This document shows positions 7,326 to 16,789 of a stretch of 64,000 nucleotides of DNA, piece after piece (within the stretch, counting starts at the first letter, position 1; each line of letters begins with the position of its first letter). Below the pieces are notes generated by a model, which saw only the letters and a list, made by a program, of their open reading frames with translations, was not told the DNA's origin and made no database searches. The DNA lies in contig NZ_UAVD01000005.1 of NCBI RefSeq assembly GCF_900460065.1, forward strand, positions 62,001-126,000, given 5' to 3'. The DNA comes from Streptomyces griseus. GTDB taxonomy: Bacteria > Actinomycetota > Actinomycetes > Streptomycetales > Streptomycetaceae. The position numbers and the translations under genes were made by a program.

Positions 7326-8171
7326 ATGAGTGGGAGCGGCCCCGCCGCACGGTTGCAGCGGCTTTTCGAGGGGCACCGGCTCACGCCCACCCAGCGGCGC
7401 ATCGCGCACTGCATGGTCCGCAGGGCCGCCGACGCTCCCTTCCTCTCCAGCGTCGAACTGGCCGAGCTGGCCGGGGTCAGCCAGCCCTCCGTCACCCGCT
7501 TCGCCGTCGCGCTCGGCTTCGACGGCTACCCGGCGCTGCGCAGGCACCTGCGCGAGGTCGCGCCCGCCGACGTGGAGCAGGAGGACGCCGGGGAGACGTA
7601 CAACGAGTACCAGCAGGCCGTCCGCGCCGAGATCGAGAACCTCCAGCACCTCTCCGACATGCTCGCCGACCCCGCGCCCGTCGAGCGGGCCGGCCGGCTG
7701 CTCGCGGGCTCCCGGCCGCTGCCGGTGCTGGGGTTGCGCGCAGCCTCCTCGCAGGCGCGCGGCTTCGGGTACTTCGCCGCCAAGGTGCACCCCGACGTCC
7801 GGGTCCTCGACGAGGGCGGCAGCATGCTCGCCGACCGGATCGACTCCGCCCGGCGGGCCGGGGCCACCGCCCTGATGTGCTTCGCGCTGCCGCGCCACCC
7901 CAAGGAGAGCGTGGACGCGCTCGCCTACGCCCGGGACCAGGGGCTGACCGTGGTGACCGTCGCCGACTCCGCCTTCGCGCCGGTAGCCAAACACAGCGAC
8001 CTGCTGCTCCCGGCGGCCATCGGCTCCGGGCTCTCCTTCGACACCGTCTGCGCGCCGATGCTGCTCGGCCGGGTGCTTCTGGAGGCGATGTGCGACGGAC
8101 TCCCCGACGCCCAGGCCCGGTTGGAGGAGTTCGACACCCGCGCGGCGGCACGCGCTCTCTTCGTGGAGTGA
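7326..8171 (+). CDS. MurR/RpiR-family transcriptional regulator (HTH + SIS)
   Basis: A 281-residue regulator. Residues 1-80 form an RpiR-type helix-turn-helix (LTPTQRRIAHCMVRRAADAP, then SSVELAELAGVSQPSVTRFA). Residues about 125-260 form a SIS sugar-isomerase-like ligand domain (VLGLRAASSQARGFGYF, and ALPRHPKESVDALAYARDQG). Start at ATG 7326, with AAGGGG at 7315-7320. SIS domains normally sense phosphosugars, but RpiR-type proteins next to hut genes can control histidine utilisation. The hut operon lies 4 kb downstream and shares a half-site motif. Control of hut is therefore inferred; control of the nearby permease or an unlinked gene is possible. Confidence 0.85.
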   Translation: MSGSGPAARLQRLFEGHRLTPTQRRIAHCMVRRAADAPFLSSVELAELAGVSQPSVTRFAVALGFDGYPALRRHLREVAPADVEQEDAGETYNEYQQAVRAEIENLQHLSDMLADPAPVERAGRLLAGSRPLPVLGLRAASSQARGFGYFAAKVHPDVRVLDEGGSMLADRIDSARRAGATALMCFALPRHPKESVDALAYARDQGLTVVTVADSAFAPVAKHSDLLLPAAIGSGLSFDTVCAPMLLGRVLLEAMCDGLPDAQARLEEFDTRAAARALFVE

Positions 8172-8426
8172 GGGCGGGCTCCCGGCCCGCGCGGAATTCT
8201 CAGCCGCCGCTCGTCTGCGGCCGTTGACCTCCGCGCCCGGAAGCACCGCGGGCGACGCGGGGGCACGGCGAGAGGGGTACGGACGTGGGGCGCGGAGGGC
8301 AAGCGGGTGCGGGCGCACCGGACGACGGGTCCGGAGGCGGGGGACGCCGCGCCGGGCGGGGCGCGGCGTCGCCGCCGGTGAGGCGGGGCCTGCGGGGCCG
8401 GACCGAAGACCTCGCGGCGGCCGGGG

Positions 8427-8801
8427 TCAGACCTCCAGGCCCGCCTCGATCTTCTTCAACTGGTGGCGGGCCATCGCCAGGTTCGCCCGGCCGGCGTCCA
8501 GCACCAGGTAGAGGAACAGACCGTTGTTGCCACGGGTCTTGAGGAGCCGGATCAGGTGGTACTGGGTGCCGAGCGTGATCAGGATGTCCTCGATCTCGTC
8601 CTTGATGCCCAGGTGCTCCATGGTGCGGAGCTTGGCGCGGACCACGTCGGTGTTGCCCGCGGCGGCGACCTCCAGGTTGAAGTCCTTGCCGCCGCCGAGC
8701 GTGCCCAGGGCCATCCCGCTCGTGTAGTCGACGAGGGCGACACCCGTGGCGCCCTCGATCGAGCTCATCGCGTCCTTCAGTGTCGTCTCGGTGTTCGCCA
8801 T
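8427..8801 (-). CDS. roadblock/LC7-domain protein
   Basis: A 124-residue protein that is essentially one roadblock/LC7 domain ([31 protein letters not shown], then [16 protein letters not shown] and [20 protein letters not shown]). In bacteria these domains dimerise and act with Ras-like GTPases, as in MglB or the conservon CvnB proteins. It is the last gene of a minus-strand cluster of four, 141 bp after its neighbour. No GTPase or CvnA-type kinase is adjacent, so its partner may be encoded elsewhere. It is cytoplasmic, with no signal peptide or membrane segment. Confidence 0.85.
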   Translation of the reverse strand: MANTETTLKDAMSSIEGATGVALVDYTSGMALGTLGGGKDFNLEVAAAGNTDVVRAKLRTMEHLGIKDEIEDILITLGTQYHLIRLLKTRGNNGLFLYLVLDAGRANLAMARHQLKKIEAGLEV

Positions 8802-8942
8802 GGAGGCTCGTTTCCTTTCCCTGGCCGGTCGCGGTGACCGGGGCCGTTTCTGTGGTGGCTGTCGTGCGGGCCGGTGCGCGGGCTTCTGCGTGATGGCGTG
8901 AGTCCCGGTGGTGGTGACGTCGCGGGTGGGGGATCGTGCCGG

Positions 8943-9407
8943 TTACGTGGGGCGTTGCGGCAGGGTGCGGTCGGGCGCGGTGCCGGGGCGCGGGGGCGCG
9001 GCGGTCGAGGGGCGCTCCGTGCGCCGCAGCCCGGCGGCGACGAGTTCGCCGATACGGGCGCCCGCGCGGCGGCCCTCCAGATGGAGTCGGCCGACGTTGA
9101 TGCGGTCCTCGGCCAGCAGGGTCAGGACGGCCGACGAGCCCGCGGCGTAGGTGGCGATGTAGCCGTCGTCGCCGCGGACCAGCAGCTCGCGGAAGCCGCC
9201 CCGCCCGGTGGCGTCGGTCATCCGGACGGAGACGCCGAGGGCCGCCGCGGTGAGGGCGGCCACGCCCTCCGCCTCGACGCCCGGGGTGTCGTGGGCCAGG
9301 ACCAGCCCGTCGGTGGAGGCGGCCAGCGCCCCGGAGAGCAGGGGGACCCGGGCGCGTAACCGCTGGAGCTCGGCGAGGACATCACGCGCTTCGGCCTCGG
9401 GCACCAT
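8943..9407 (-). CDS. roadblock/LC7-domain protein, second copy
   Basis: A 154-residue protein. Residues 1-115 are roadblock-like (VLAELQRLRARVPLLSGALA, STDGLVLAHDTPGVEAEGVA, then LLVRGDDGYIATYAAGSSAV and LTLLAEDRINVGRLHLEGRR). The last 35 residues are Pro/Thr/Arg-rich and probably unstructured. The start was set at ATG 9407 because GGGAGGAG lies at normal spacing upstream; a longer frame to 9449 lacks this. It sits between the DUF4388 gene (38 bp upstream) and the 124-residue roadblock gene. Divergence from the other copies suggests heterodimers rather than redundancy; this is inference. Confidence 0.75.
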   Translation of the reverse strand: MVPEAEARDVLAELQRLRARVPLLSGALAASTDGLVLAHDTPGVEAEGVAALTAAALGVSVRMTDATGRGGFRELLVRGDDGYIATYAAGSSAVLTLLAEDRINVGRLHLEGRRAGARIGELVAAGLRRTERPSTAAPPRPGTAPDRTLPQRPT

Positions 9408-9445
9408 CAGCTGTCTCCTCCCGGCACGCTGTCTGAGCGCGCGTA

Positions 9446-10255
9446 TCACAGGGCCTCCAATGCGTCTCGGAGCCGGCGCAACAGGGCGATGTCGGGGTCG
9501 GCCGTCACCTCGGGGAGCGCGATCCGGCCGGCCGGGGAGGAGGCCGGCAGGGGCTGGGCGCGGACCGCCTCCACCAGGCCGGCCGCCGCGAGGCGTCGCA
9601 GGTCGACCAGGACGTGGAACGCCGAACGGCCCAGCGTCCGCGCGATGTCCGAGGCCGTACGGACCCCGTCCGCCAGCTCCAGGAGCCGGCGCTGCCGGGC
9701 CGGGACCGGGGCGTCGGACGGATGCGCCGACGTCCGCAGCAGCGGAGCGCCGTCACAGGCGGGGTCGGGCCAGATCCGGTCCAGGAACTCCCGTCTGCGC
9801 AGCGTCTCGCGCTCCACGGCGGCCACCGGGACCGGCCGCACCGGACCGATCCAGTGCGCTACCCCGTAACGGAAGCGGGCGGGCGTCCCGGTCGGGGCGA
9901 GCGCGAAGAACGCGGCGTCGTACAGCGCGCCGAGATGGCACAACTCCAGTGCGCCGCCCGGCACATGGCCGCCCTCCACGAGATAGCGGCCGACCCGGCG
10001 GTGCGCCCCGGCCTGCGCCACGGCGTCCCACCAGCCCTCGTGCCGCAGGGCCCCGCCGGCGGTGAGCAGGACGTCGATGCCGGGGGTGGCGGGACTCTCG
10101 GCGTGCACCACCTGGCCGTCGGCGAGGTAGAGGGTGCCGCGGTCGCGCATCAGGGCGCCGGTGGCGCGTTCGGCGGCGAGGCGCCGGAGCATCGGGGAGA
10201 GCACCGGGGGCCGGTCGGTGCCGGGGGCGTCGGGGTCGGCCGCTATCGCGCTCAT
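9446..10255 (-). CDS. DUF4388-like (PATAN-type) regulator with C-terminal winged helix
   Basis: A 269-residue protein. The N-terminal third carries the DUF4388 signature (LAAERATGALMRDRGTLYLA, DGQVVHAESPATPGIDVLLT), a module often linked to two-component and GTPase signalling. Residues about 195-255 look like a winged helix (LLELADGVRTASDIARTLGR, then HVLVDLRRLAAAGLVEAVRA). Start ATG 10253-10255 overlaps the stop of the upstream roadblock gene as ATGA, so the two are translationally coupled and probably act together. Role inferred: an output or scaffold element of a roadblock-based signalling set. Very long open frames on the same strand run past this start but have no coding character there. 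Confidence 0.75.
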   Translation of the reverse strand: MSAIAADPDAPGTDRPPVLSPMLRRLAAERATGALMRDRGTLYLADGQVVHAESPATPGIDVLLTAGGALRHEGWWDAVAQAGAHRRVGRYLVEGGHVPGGALELCHLGALYDAAFFALAPTGTPARFRYGVAHWIGPVRPVPVAAVERETLRRREFLDRIWPDPACDGAPLLRTSAHPSDAPVPARQRRLLELADGVRTASDIARTLGRSAFHVLVDLRRLAAAGLVEAVRAQPLPASSPAGRIALPEVTADPDIALLRRLRDALEAL

Positions 10256-10665
10256 GCCAGCACCAGGCGCTCGGCCAGCTCGCCCAGACGCATCCGGGCG
10301 AGCGCGAGATTGCCCTCGGAGCGGTCCAGCCACAGGTGGAGGAAGACGCTGCTGTCGAAAGCCGTCTCGACGAACCGGAGCATGTGGTATCCGTCGTGGG
10401 TGGTGACGATGACGTCCTCGACGGGGGTGCCGGGCGCCTCTCCCCGGTCCTGTGGGCCGCCGTCCGGGGCGAGGTGGGCGAAGGCCGGCTGCTCGGCGGT
10501 CATCCGGGCGACCTCCGCGGTCTCGGCGGCGGTGGCCTCGTGGTCGCCGTTGGGGGATTCGCCGATGGTGCCGAGGGCGAGACCGCTCGTCCAGTCGACC
10601 ACCGAGGCGCCCCGGGCGCCGGGCAGCCTCATGACTTCGAGCAGGCACTCGTCGATTCCGGGCAC
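10252..10665 (-). CDS. roadblock/LC7-domain protein, third copy
   Basis: A 137-residue roadblock protein (LLEVMRLPGARGASVVDWTS, GLALGTIGESPNG, then VIVTTHDGYHMLRFVETAF and FLHLWLDRSEGNLALARMRL). GTG start at 10665 with GGAGGGGAG six bases upstream, the best ribosome site in this operon. It is the first gene of the four-gene minus-strand cluster and is coupled by ATGA to the DUF4388 gene. It resembles the 124-residue copy more than the 154-residue one, in its WTSGLALG and DxGxxNLAxAR motifs. Confidence 0.8.
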   Translation of the reverse strand: MPGIDECLLEVMRLPGARGASVVDWTSGLALGTIGESPNGDHEATAAETAEVARMTAEQPAFAHLAPDGGPQDRGEAPGTPVEDVIVTTHDGYHMLRFVETAFDSSVFLHLWLDRSEGNLALARMRLGELAERLVLA

Positions 10666-10823
10666 GCGGATCTCCCCTCCCGACGTGGCGTACGGCTGTA
10701 ACGCTGAGGCTACGCATCGTGCTCACGGCCGGTGGGGGTTCTGGCATTTTCCCTTGGTACATGCGGCCCGCGGTGTAAAGGAGCGGCCGGAAAGGCGGTG
10801 GCGGATGCGTCGGCCCCGTCCGG

Positions 10824-12206
10824 TCAGGCGCCCGGGGCGCCCGACTTCTCGCGGGCCGTCATCACCGCCCTGTTGAGCGCCCACAGCCCGATCCCGATCA
10901 GCAGCAGGACCCCGGCCCGGACGTACACGTCGGAGCCCCGGTCGGCCAGCGGGCTCGCCAGGATCAGCGAGGTGAGCGCGCCGAGCACCGGAAGGGCCGT
11001 GGGGGTACGGAAGTGGTGGTGGTCCACCCGGTCCCCGCGCAGCACCAGCACGGCGATGTTGACCACGCCGAAGACGCAGAGCAGCAGGAACGAGGTGGTG
11101 TCGCCGAGCCCTTCGATCTCGCCGGTGGAGACCAGGCCGATGGCCAGCAGCGAGACGAAGACGATGCCGACCCAGGGGGTGCGGCGGCCGGCCAGCACCT
11201 TGCCCATCGCGGGCGGCAGGATGCGCTCGTTGGCCATGCCGTAGCAGAGCCGCGAGGCCATCATGATGTTGATCAGTGCCGAGTTGGTGACGGCGAACAG
11301 GGCGATCAGCGCGAAGAGTTTTGGCGGGAAATCGACGCCTCCGGCCTTCACCACCTCCAGCAGCGGGCCGCTGGAGCCCGCCAGGGTGCGGGAGTCGACC
11401 AGGAGCGAGGAGACCACGGCGACCAGGACGTAGACGGTGCCGGTGATGCCCACCCCGATGAAGATCGCGCGGGGGAAGGCGCGTGCGGGATTCCTGGTCT
11501 CCTCGGCCATGTTGACCGAGTCCTCGAATCCCACGAACGCGAAGAAGCCCAGGGCGGTGGCGCCGAGCACCCCGGTGATCAGCGCGTATCCGGTGCCGCC
11601 GGTCTCGATCCGGGTCAGCCGGGAGGGGTCGCCCCCACCGCTGAACACGGCGTACGCGCCGATCGCCAGGATCACCGCGAGCCCGCTGACCTCGACCAGG
11701 GTCAGGACGACGTTCGCCTTCACCGACTCGGCGACCCCGCGGAGGTTGATCGCGGCGAGGGCGAGGACGAAGAGGATCGCGATCAGGGTCGGCGGCACGG
11801 CGTCGGTGAACTCTCCCAGGTAGTCGCCGCTGAACGCCCGCGCGGCCGCGCTCGCCGAGGAGAGGCCCGAGCACATCACCATGAAGGCGACGACGAAGGT
11901 CAGGAAAGGGGTCTTGAACGCCTTCTGGGTGTAGAGCGCGGCCCCGGCCGCCTTCGGGTACTTCCCGACGAGTTCCACGTAGGAGGCCGCCGTCAGCAGG
12001 GCGACGGCGAAGCCGATCGCGAACGGCAGCCACAGCGCGCCGCCGACCTTGCCCGCCACGTTCCCGGTGGTCGCGTAGATGCCGGTGCCCAGGATGTCGC
12101 CGACGACGAAGAGGATCAGCAGCTTGGTGCCGAGGGCGCGCTTGAGCGGCGGCGATCCCGTGGGGCTCCGGGGATCGCCGGTCGTGGGGGATTCGGCTGT
12201 GCTCAT
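10824..12206 (-). CDS. APC-family amino acid permease
   Basis: A 460-residue permease with about 12 membrane segments, starting in the classic APC motif ([20 protein letters not shown]) and keeping the conserved [20 protein letters not shown] loop that follows membrane helix 6. Start at ATG 12206: GGAGG lies five bases upstream, and 54 further in-frame upstream residues have no coding character. It is divergent from hutU with only 134 bp between starts, so both are likely controlled from the same region, including the operator at 12285-12313. That context suggests uptake of histidine, urocanate or a related amino acid; the substrate is inferred, not shown. Confidence 0.85.
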   Translation of the reverse strand: MSTAESPTTGDPRSPTGSPPLKRALGTKLLILFVVGDILGTGIYATTGNVAGKVGGALWLPFAIGFAVALLTAASYVELVGKYPKAAGAALYTQKAFKTPFLTFVVAFMVMCSGLSSASAAARAFSGDYLGEFTDAVPPTLIAILFVLALAAINLRGVAESVKANVVLTLVEVSGLAVILAIGAYAVFSGGGDPSRLTRIETGGTGYALITGVLGATALGFFAFVGFEDSVNMAEETRNPARAFPRAIFIGVGITGTVYVLVAVVSSLLVDSRTLAGSSGPLLEVVKAGGVDFPPKLFALIALFAVTNSALINIMMASRLCYGMANERILPPAMGKVLAGRRTPWVGIVFVSLLAIGLVSTGEIEGLGDTTSFLLLCVFGVVNIAVLVLRGDRVDHHHFRTPTALPVLGALTSLILASPLADRGSDVYVRAGVLLLIGIGLWALNRAVMTAREKSGAPGA

Positions 12207-12275
12207 CGACGCCTCCGGTCCATGCCGCGCATCACTGGCAGGACCTGTTCCCGGCCGCGGCGCGAACCGCACCTG

Positions 12276-12313
12276 TTGACTACGACTATTCAGAGCATCA
12301 GGATGTGAATAGT
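12276..12313 (+). promoter_or_regulatory. hutU promoter with overlapping palindromic operator
   Basis: A plausible sigma-70-like promoter is TTGACT (12276-12281), 17 bp, CAGGAT (12299-12304). A perfect inverted repeat overlaps it: ACTATTCA (12285-12292), 13 bp, TGAATAGT (12306-12313). It lies between the start of the divergent permease and hutU, so one repressor here could shut off both. The regulator may be the RpiR protein encoded at 7326. Confidence 0.5.
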
Positions 12314-12340
12314 TTTTCACCGTCGCGAGGAGGCACCGCC

Positions 12341-13999
12341 ATGTCAGGACCCCGCCCCGTACGGGCACCGCGCGGCAGCGCGCTGACCGCCCTGGGATGG
12401 CAGCAGGAAGCCGCCCTGCGGATGCTCCAGAACAACCTCGACCCCGAGGTCGCCGAGCACCCCGACAAGCTCGTCGTCTACGGCGGCACCGGCAAGGCGG
12501 CCCGCGACTGGCGCTCGTTCGACGCGATGGTCCGCACCCTTCAGACGCTCAAGCAGGACGAGACGATGCTCGTCCAGTCCGGGCGGCCGGTCGGCGTCAT
12601 GCAGACCCACGAGTGGGCGCCCCGTGTGCTCATCGCCAACTCCAACCTGGTCGGCGACTGGGCCAACTGGGAGGAGTTCCGCCGCCTGGAGGCGCTCGGA
12701 CTCACCATGTACGGCCAGATGACCGCGGGGTCCTGGATCTACATCGGCACCCAGGGCATCCTCCAGGGCACCTACGAGACCTTCGCCGCCGTCGCCGCCA
12801 AGAAGTTCGGCGGGACGCTGGCCGGGACGATCACCCTGACCGCCGGGCTCGGCGGCATGGGCGGCGCCCAGCCGCTCGCCGTCACCATGAACGACGGCGT
12901 CGCGATCTGCATCGACGTCGACCCGCGCGCCATCGAGCGCCGCATCGAGCACCGCTACCTGGACGTGAAGGCCGACAGCCCGGAGCACGCCCTCCAGCTG
13001 GCCGTCGAGGCCCGCGACGCCCGCCGCCCGCTCTCCATCGGCCTCCTCGGCAACGCGGCCGAACTGCTTCCCCGGATGCTCGCCGAGAGCGCGCCCATCG
13101 ACATCGTCACCGACCAGACCAGCGCCCACGACCCGCTGGCCTACCTCCCCCTCGGCGTCGACTTCGACGACATGGCCGGCCTCGCCGCCGAGAAGCCCGC
13201 CGACTTCACCCGGCGCGCCCGCGAGTCGATGGCCCGCCACGTCGAGGCCATGGTCGGCTTCATGGACGCCGGGGCCGAGGTCTTCGACTACGGCAACTCC
13301 ATCCGCGGCGAGGCCCGGCTGGCCGGGTACGACCGTGCCTTCGACTTCCCCGGATTCGTCCCCGCCTACATCCGCCCCCTCTTCTGCGAGGGCAAGGGCC
13401 CCTTCCGCTGGGCGGCGCTCTCCGGCGAGGCCTCCGACATCCACAAGACCGACAAGGCGATGCTGGAGCTGTTCCCGGAGAACGAGTCGCTGCACCGCTG
13501 GATCAGGATGGCCGGCGAGCGCGTCCACTTCCAGGGCCTGCCCGCCCGCATCTGCTGGCTCGGCTACGGCGAGCGCGACAAGGCCGGCGAGCGCTTCAAC
13601 GACATGGTCGCGAGCGGCGAACTGGCCGCCCCGCTGGCCATCGGCCGCGACCACCTCGACTGCGGCTCGGTCGCCTCCCCGTACCGCGAGACCGAGGCCA
13701 TGCTCGACGGCTCCGACGCCATCGCCGACTGGCCGCTGCTCAACGCCATGGTCAACGTCGCCTCCGGCGCCTCCTGGGTCTCCCTCCACCACGGCGGCGG
13801 CGTCGGCATGGGCCGCTCCATCCACGCGGGCCAGGTCTCCGTCGCGGACGGCACGAAGCTCGCGGGCGAGAAGATCCGCCGGGTGCTGACGAACGACCCG
13901 GGCATGGGCGTCATCCGCCACGTGGACGCCGGATACGACATCGCCGAGAACGTCGCCGCCGACCAGGGCGTACGCGTCCCCATGACGGAGGGCAACTGA
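12341..13999 (+). CDS. hutU: urocanate hydratase (urocanase)
   Basis: A 552-residue enzyme that converts urocanate to imidazolone propionate, the second step of histidine catabolism, using tightly bound NAD+ as electrophile. The sequence follows the family from end to end: [20 protein letters not shown] near the N-terminus, the glycine-rich NAD site GLGGMGGAQ around residue 169, and the active-site region [14 protein letters not shown] with Cys near 405 (equivalent to Cys410 of the Pseudomonas enzyme). Start ATG 12341 follows GAGGAGG; it is the first gene of a four-gene operon and overlaps the next by one base (TGATG). Normal length for the family. Confidence 0.97.
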   Translation: MSGPRPVRAPRGSALTALGWQQEAALRMLQNNLDPEVAEHPDKLVVYGGTGKAARDWRSFDAMVRTLQTLKQDETMLVQSGRPVGVMQTHEWAPRVLIANSNLVGDWANWEEFRRLEALGLTMYGQMTAGSWIYIGTQGILQGTYETFAAVAAKKFGGTLAGTITLTAGLGGMGGAQPLAVTMNDGVAICIDVDPRAIERRIEHRYLDVKADSPEHALQLAVEARDARRPLSIGLLGNAAELLPRMLAESAPIDIVTDQTSAHDPLAYLPLGVDFDDMAGLAAEKPADFTRRARESMARHVEAMVGFMDAGAEVFDYGNSIRGEARLAGYDRAFDFPGFVPAYIRPLFCEGKGPFRWAALSGEASDIHKTDKAMLELFPENESLHRWIRMAGERVHFQGLPARICWLGYGERDKAGERFNDMVASGELAAPLAIGRDHLDCGSVASPYRETEAMLDGSDAIADWPLLNAMVNVASGASWVSLHHGGGVGMGRSIHAGQVSVADGTKLAGEKIRRVLTNDPGMGVIRHVDAGYDIAENVAADQGVRVPMTEGN

Positions 14000-15285
14000 T
14001 GCCCACGGGCACCTCGGGGCAGGGCCCGGCCGGTCCGGGACGGCAGCCGTGGCGTGCCGGTGACTCCTTCCTCGCCATGTGGCGGGAGCTGGCCCCCATC
14101 GGGCGCCACCCCGACAGCGGCGGCTACCGGCGCCACGCCTGGTCACCGGCGGACCTCGACTGCCGGGCCTGGTTCCGCGCGCAGGCCGAGGCGCGCGGTC
14201 TCGCGTACGAGAGCGACCGCAACGGCAACCAGTGGGCCTGGCTCGGCGACCCGCTGGCCGGGGACGCCGTCGTCACCGGTTCGCACCTGGACTCCGTCCC
14301 GGACGGCGGCGCCTTCGACGGACCGCTCGGCGTGGTGTCCTCCTTCGCCGCGCTCGACGAACTCCACCGCAGGGGAGTGGAGTTCACCCGGCCGCTGGCG
14401 ATCACCAACTTCGGTGACGAGGAGGGCGCACGCTTCGGCCTCGCCTGCGTCGGATCCCGGCTGACCGCGGGACAGCTCGCCGTCGCCGACGCCCACCGCC
14501 TGAGGGACGCGGACGGGACCACCCTGCCCGCCGCCATGGAGGCCGCCGGATACGACCCCGGCACCATCGGCCCCGACCCGGAACGGCTCGCCCGGATCGG
14601 CGCGTTCGTCGAACTCCACGTCGAGCAGGGCCGGGCCCTCGACCTGACCGGGGACCCCGTCGGCATCGCCTCCGCCATCTGGCCGCACGGCCGCTGGCGG
14701 TTCGACTTCCGGGGCGAGGCCAACCACGCCGGCACCACCCGCCTCGCCGACCGCCGCGACCCGATGCTCACGTACGCCGAGACCGTGCTCGCCGCCCGCC
14801 GCGAGGCCGAACTGACCGGCGCCCTCGCCACCTTCGGCAAGATCGCGGTCGAGCCCAACGGGGTCAACGCCATCCCCTCGCTCGTCCGCGGCTGGCTCGA
14901 CTCCCGCGCCGCCGACCAGGTGACCCTGGACGCCGTGGTCACCGGAATCGAGCGGGCCGCCCGCGAGCACGCCGAGCGGGCCGGGATCGACCTCGACGTC
15001 GTCCGCGAATCGTTCACGCCCGTCGTCGAGTTCGAGCACGCCCTGCGCGACGAGCTGGCCAAGATCCTCGAAGGCGCCGGCGACACGGGGCGGCCCGTGC
15101 CCGTCCTCGGCACCGGCGCGGGCCACGATGCGGGTATTTTGTCCGCCTCGGCGCCCACCGCCATGCTCTTCGTACGCAACCCCACCGGCATCTCGCACTC
15201 ACCCGCCGAGCACGCCGCCGAGGACGACTGCACGGCCGGGGTCGAGGCACTCGCCGACGTACTGGAAGGTCTCGCGTGCAGCTGA
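13999..15285 (+). CDS. M20-family amidohydrolase of the hut operon (allantoate amidohydrolase-like)
   Basis: A 428-residue metal-dependent hydrolase of the M20 / allantoate amidohydrolase - N-carbamoylase family. Metal and substrate motifs are visible: TGSHLDSVPDGGAFDGPLGV, TNFGDEEGARFG, VELHVEQGRALD, GEANHAGTTRLADRRD, GTGAGHDAGIL. It starts at the TGATG junction with hutU and its end overlaps hutF by 10 nt, so it belongs to the hut operon. The pathway here makes N-formyl-glutamate via HutF, and no classical HutG is seen, so the likely role is hydrolysis of N-formyl-L-glutamate to glutamate and formate. The family name 'allantoate amidohydrolase' is probably misleading in this context. Confidence 0.85.
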   Translation: MPTGTSGQGPAGPGRQPWRAGDSFLAMWRELAPIGRHPDSGGYRRHAWSPADLDCRAWFRAQAEARGLAYESDRNGNQWAWLGDPLAGDAVVTGSHLDSVPDGGAFDGPLGVVSSFAALDELHRRGVEFTRPLAITNFGDEEGARFGLACVGSRLTAGQLAVADAHRLRDADGTTLPAAMEAAGYDPGTIGPDPERLARIGAFVELHVEQGRALDLTGDPVGIASAIWPHGRWRFDFRGEANHAGTTRLADRRDPMLTYAETVLAARREAELTGALATFGKIAVEPNGVNAIPSLVRGWLDSRAADQVTLDAVVTGIERAAREHAERAGIDLDVVRESFTPVVEFEHALRDELAKILEGAGDTGRPVPVLGTGAGHDAGILSASAPTAMLFVRNPTGISHSPAEHAAEDDCTAGVEALADVLEGLACS

Positions 15286-16643
15286 CACACCGGACGACGG
15301 GCGCACCCGTCACCGCGACCTACTGGATGGACCACGCCTGGCTCGGCACCCACGTCGAGCCGGGCGTCACCCTGGACGTCGCGGACGGCCGCGTCGCCGG
15401 GATCAGGACCGGGGTGCCGACCCCGCCGCCCGGTGCGACCGCGCTGCGCGGCCTGACCCTCCCCGGCCTCGCCAACACCCACTCCCACGCCTTCCACCGG
15501 GCCCTGCGCGCCACCGTCCAGGTCGGCTCGGGCACCTTCTGGACCTGGCGCGAGCTGATGTACCGGACGGCGTCCCTCCTCACCCCGGACACCTATTTCG
15601 ACCTGGCCCGCGCCACCTACGCCGAGATGGCCCTGGCCGGCATCACGTCCGTCGGTGAATTCCACTACCTGCACCACGCCCCCGGCGGCACCCCCTACGC
15701 CAACCCGAACGCCATGGGCGAAGCGCTGATCGCGGCCGCCGCCGAGGCCGGGATCCGGATCACCCTGCTGGACACCGCCTACCTCGCCGCCGGATTCGGC
15801 GAGAAGCCCAACCGGCACCAACTGCGCTTCTCCGACACCACCGCGGAGGCCTGGGCGGAGCGCGCCTCCCTCCTCAAGGGCGACGACCACACCCTCATCG
15901 GCGCGGCGATCCACTCCGTCCGGGCGGTCCCGGCCGGGCAACTGGGCACCGTCGCACAGTGGGCCGAGGAGCGGAACGCCCCGCTCCATGTGCACCTCTC
16001 CGAGCAGACGGCGGAGAACGACGCCTGCCGGGCCGCGCACGGCCGCACTCCCACCCGGCTGCTGGCCGACCACGGGGTCCTCGGCCCGCGCACCACCGGC
16101 ATCCACAACACCCACCTGACCGAGGCGGACATCGCACTGCTGGGCTCCTCGGCCACGGGCACCTGCATGTGCCCCACCACCGAACGCGACCTGGCCGACG
16201 GCATCGGCCCCGCCGCCGCCCTCCAGAAGGCGGGCTCGCCGCTCTCGCTGGGCAGCGACAGCCACGCCGTGATCGACCTCTTCGAGGAGGCGCGGGCGAT
16301 GGAGCTCAACGAGCGGCTGCGCACGCACGTCCGGGGCCACTGGACGGCCGCCGCCCTGCTCCGGGCGGCATCGGCCGACGGGCACGCCGCACTCGGCCGC
16401 CCCGACGCGGGCGTGCTGGAGCCGGGCGCCCCCGCCGACCTGACCACCGTCGCCCTGGACTCCGTCAGGACGGCCGGACCGGTGCCCCGACTGGCAGCGG
16501 AGACCGCCGTATTCGCCGCCTCCGCCGCTGATGTGCGGCACACGGTCGTGGCAGGGCGGCACATCGTCCGGGACGGCCGTCACACACGGATCGAGGACGT
16601 GCCCCGGGCGCTCGCCGAGGCCGTGGCCGCCCTGCACCCCTGA
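15276..16643 (+). CDS. hutF: formimidoylglutamate deiminase
   Basis: A 455-residue amidohydrolase-superfamily enzyme that deiminates N-formimino-L-glutamate to N-formyl-L-glutamate and ammonia. Motifs: metal-binding [20 protein letters not shown], the FHYLHH loop, [20 protein letters not shown], and the C-terminal [20 protein letters not shown]. The closest family pattern is HutF rather than cytosine or guanine deaminase, and its neighbours agree. GTG start at 15276 with GGAAGG six bases upstream, overlapping the previous gene by 10 nt. About 146 bp of GC-rich, Pro-coding-like DNA separate it from hutI. Confidence 0.92.
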   Translation: MQLTHRTTGAPVTATYWMDHAWLGTHVEPGVTLDVADGRVAGIRTGVPTPPPGATALRGLTLPGLANTHSHAFHRALRATVQVGSGTFWTWRELMYRTASLLTPDTYFDLARATYAEMALAGITSVGEFHYLHHAPGGTPYANPNAMGEALIAAAAEAGIRITLLDTAYLAAGFGEKPNRHQLRFSDTTAEAWAERASLLKGDDHTLIGAAIHSVRAVPAGQLGTVAQWAEERNAPLHVHLSEQTAENDACRAAHGRTPTRLLADHGVLGPRTTGIHNTHLTEADIALLGSSATGTCMCPTTERDLADGIGPAAALQKAGSPLSLGSDSHAVIDLFEEARAMELNERLRTHVRGHWTAAALLRAASADGHAALGRPDAGVLEPGAPADLTTVALDSVRTAGPVPRLAAETAVFAASAADVRHTVVAGRHIVRDGRHTRIEDVPRALAEAVAALHP

Positions 16644-16789
16644 CCCCGGACCCGCCGGACACCCCGGGCCGCCCGCCCGGGCCCCCGGACCCGCCGGACA
16701 CGCCCGGCCCCCCGGGCCGGCCCGGGACCACGGTCAGCACCCCGCCCGCAGAACCGGACCCTCCGGAACGCAAGGAGAACACTCTCCAG

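Noticed and set aside
14124-16637. A very long open frame on the minus strand opposite the hut genes
   Set aside because: It mirrors the third-position GC bias of hutU to hutF; no domains, no ribosome site, and the plus-strand genes are certain.
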